Positions 5,369 to 5,372 of a stretch of 5,372 nt of DNA are shown here, piece after piece; the stretch's first letter is position 1; every line of letters begins with the position of its first letter. The stretch is from Coxiellaceae bacterium (lineage in GTDB: Bacteria; Pseudomonadota; Gammaproteobacteria; Coxiellales; Coxiellaceae). Location of the stretch: the NCBI GenBank assembly GCA_014238325.1, contig JABABH010000154.1, positions 1 to 5,372 of the forward strand, written 5' to 3'. Position numbers and translations under genes: made by a program. The notes beneath the pieces are model-generated. The model had not been told where the DNA came from, made no database searches, and saw nothing but the letters and a program-made list of their open reading frames with translations.

Positions 5369-5372
5369 GCCA

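Overview
The window looks like chromosomal DNA of a gammaproteobacterium. The single-stranded DNA-binding protein is of the E. coli type, with conserved Trp40, Trp54 and Trp88 and the acidic NDDIPF tail. The other genes (a long helical-repeat protein, a papain-like protease without a signal peptide, and a DUF2235 hydrolase) are of the sort common in host-associated lineages such as the Legionellales (Legionella, Coxiella, Rickettsiella, Berkiella and relatives). That placement is an inference. No gene here is lineage-diagnostic.

Layout, left to right. A 648-residue protein of unknown function lies on the minus strand (73-2019); most of it is a degenerate tandem repeat of about 30 residues. 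A 459-bp divergent intergenic region (2020-2478) holds several inverted and direct repeats and a run of eight G. A papain-family (C1) cysteine protease follows on the plus strand (2479-3381). It converges on a DUF2235 alpha/beta-hydrolase gene on the minus strand (3500-4462). A structured repeat element (copy A, 3400-3483) fills the gap between the two stop codons. The DUF2235 gene and ssb (4642-5100, plus) are divergent and share a 179-bp promoter region with a perfect palindrome over the likely ssb -10 and a 10-bp tandem repeat. After ssb comes an untranslated stretch with one hairpin, then copy B of the repeat element (5281-5368), which runs up to the window edge.

The most interesting signal is the two-copy intergenic element. 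Both copies have two hairpins and share an almost identical 24-nt left block and an identical 28-nt right block. The only difference in the left block (T3410 versus C5291) is matched by a compensating change in the opposite arm (A3436 versus G5317), so pairing is kept. The second notable item is the repeat protein, whose unit can be read by eye as L-L-T-x-x-N-x-x-x-L, then a Pro, then A-x-x-x-L.

The genes do not form an obvious pathway. ssb is housekeeping. The other three are separately transcribed and could be host-directed or self-defence proteins, but nothing in the sequence proves secretion. No tRNA, rRNA, CRISPR array, transposase gene or integrase is visible.
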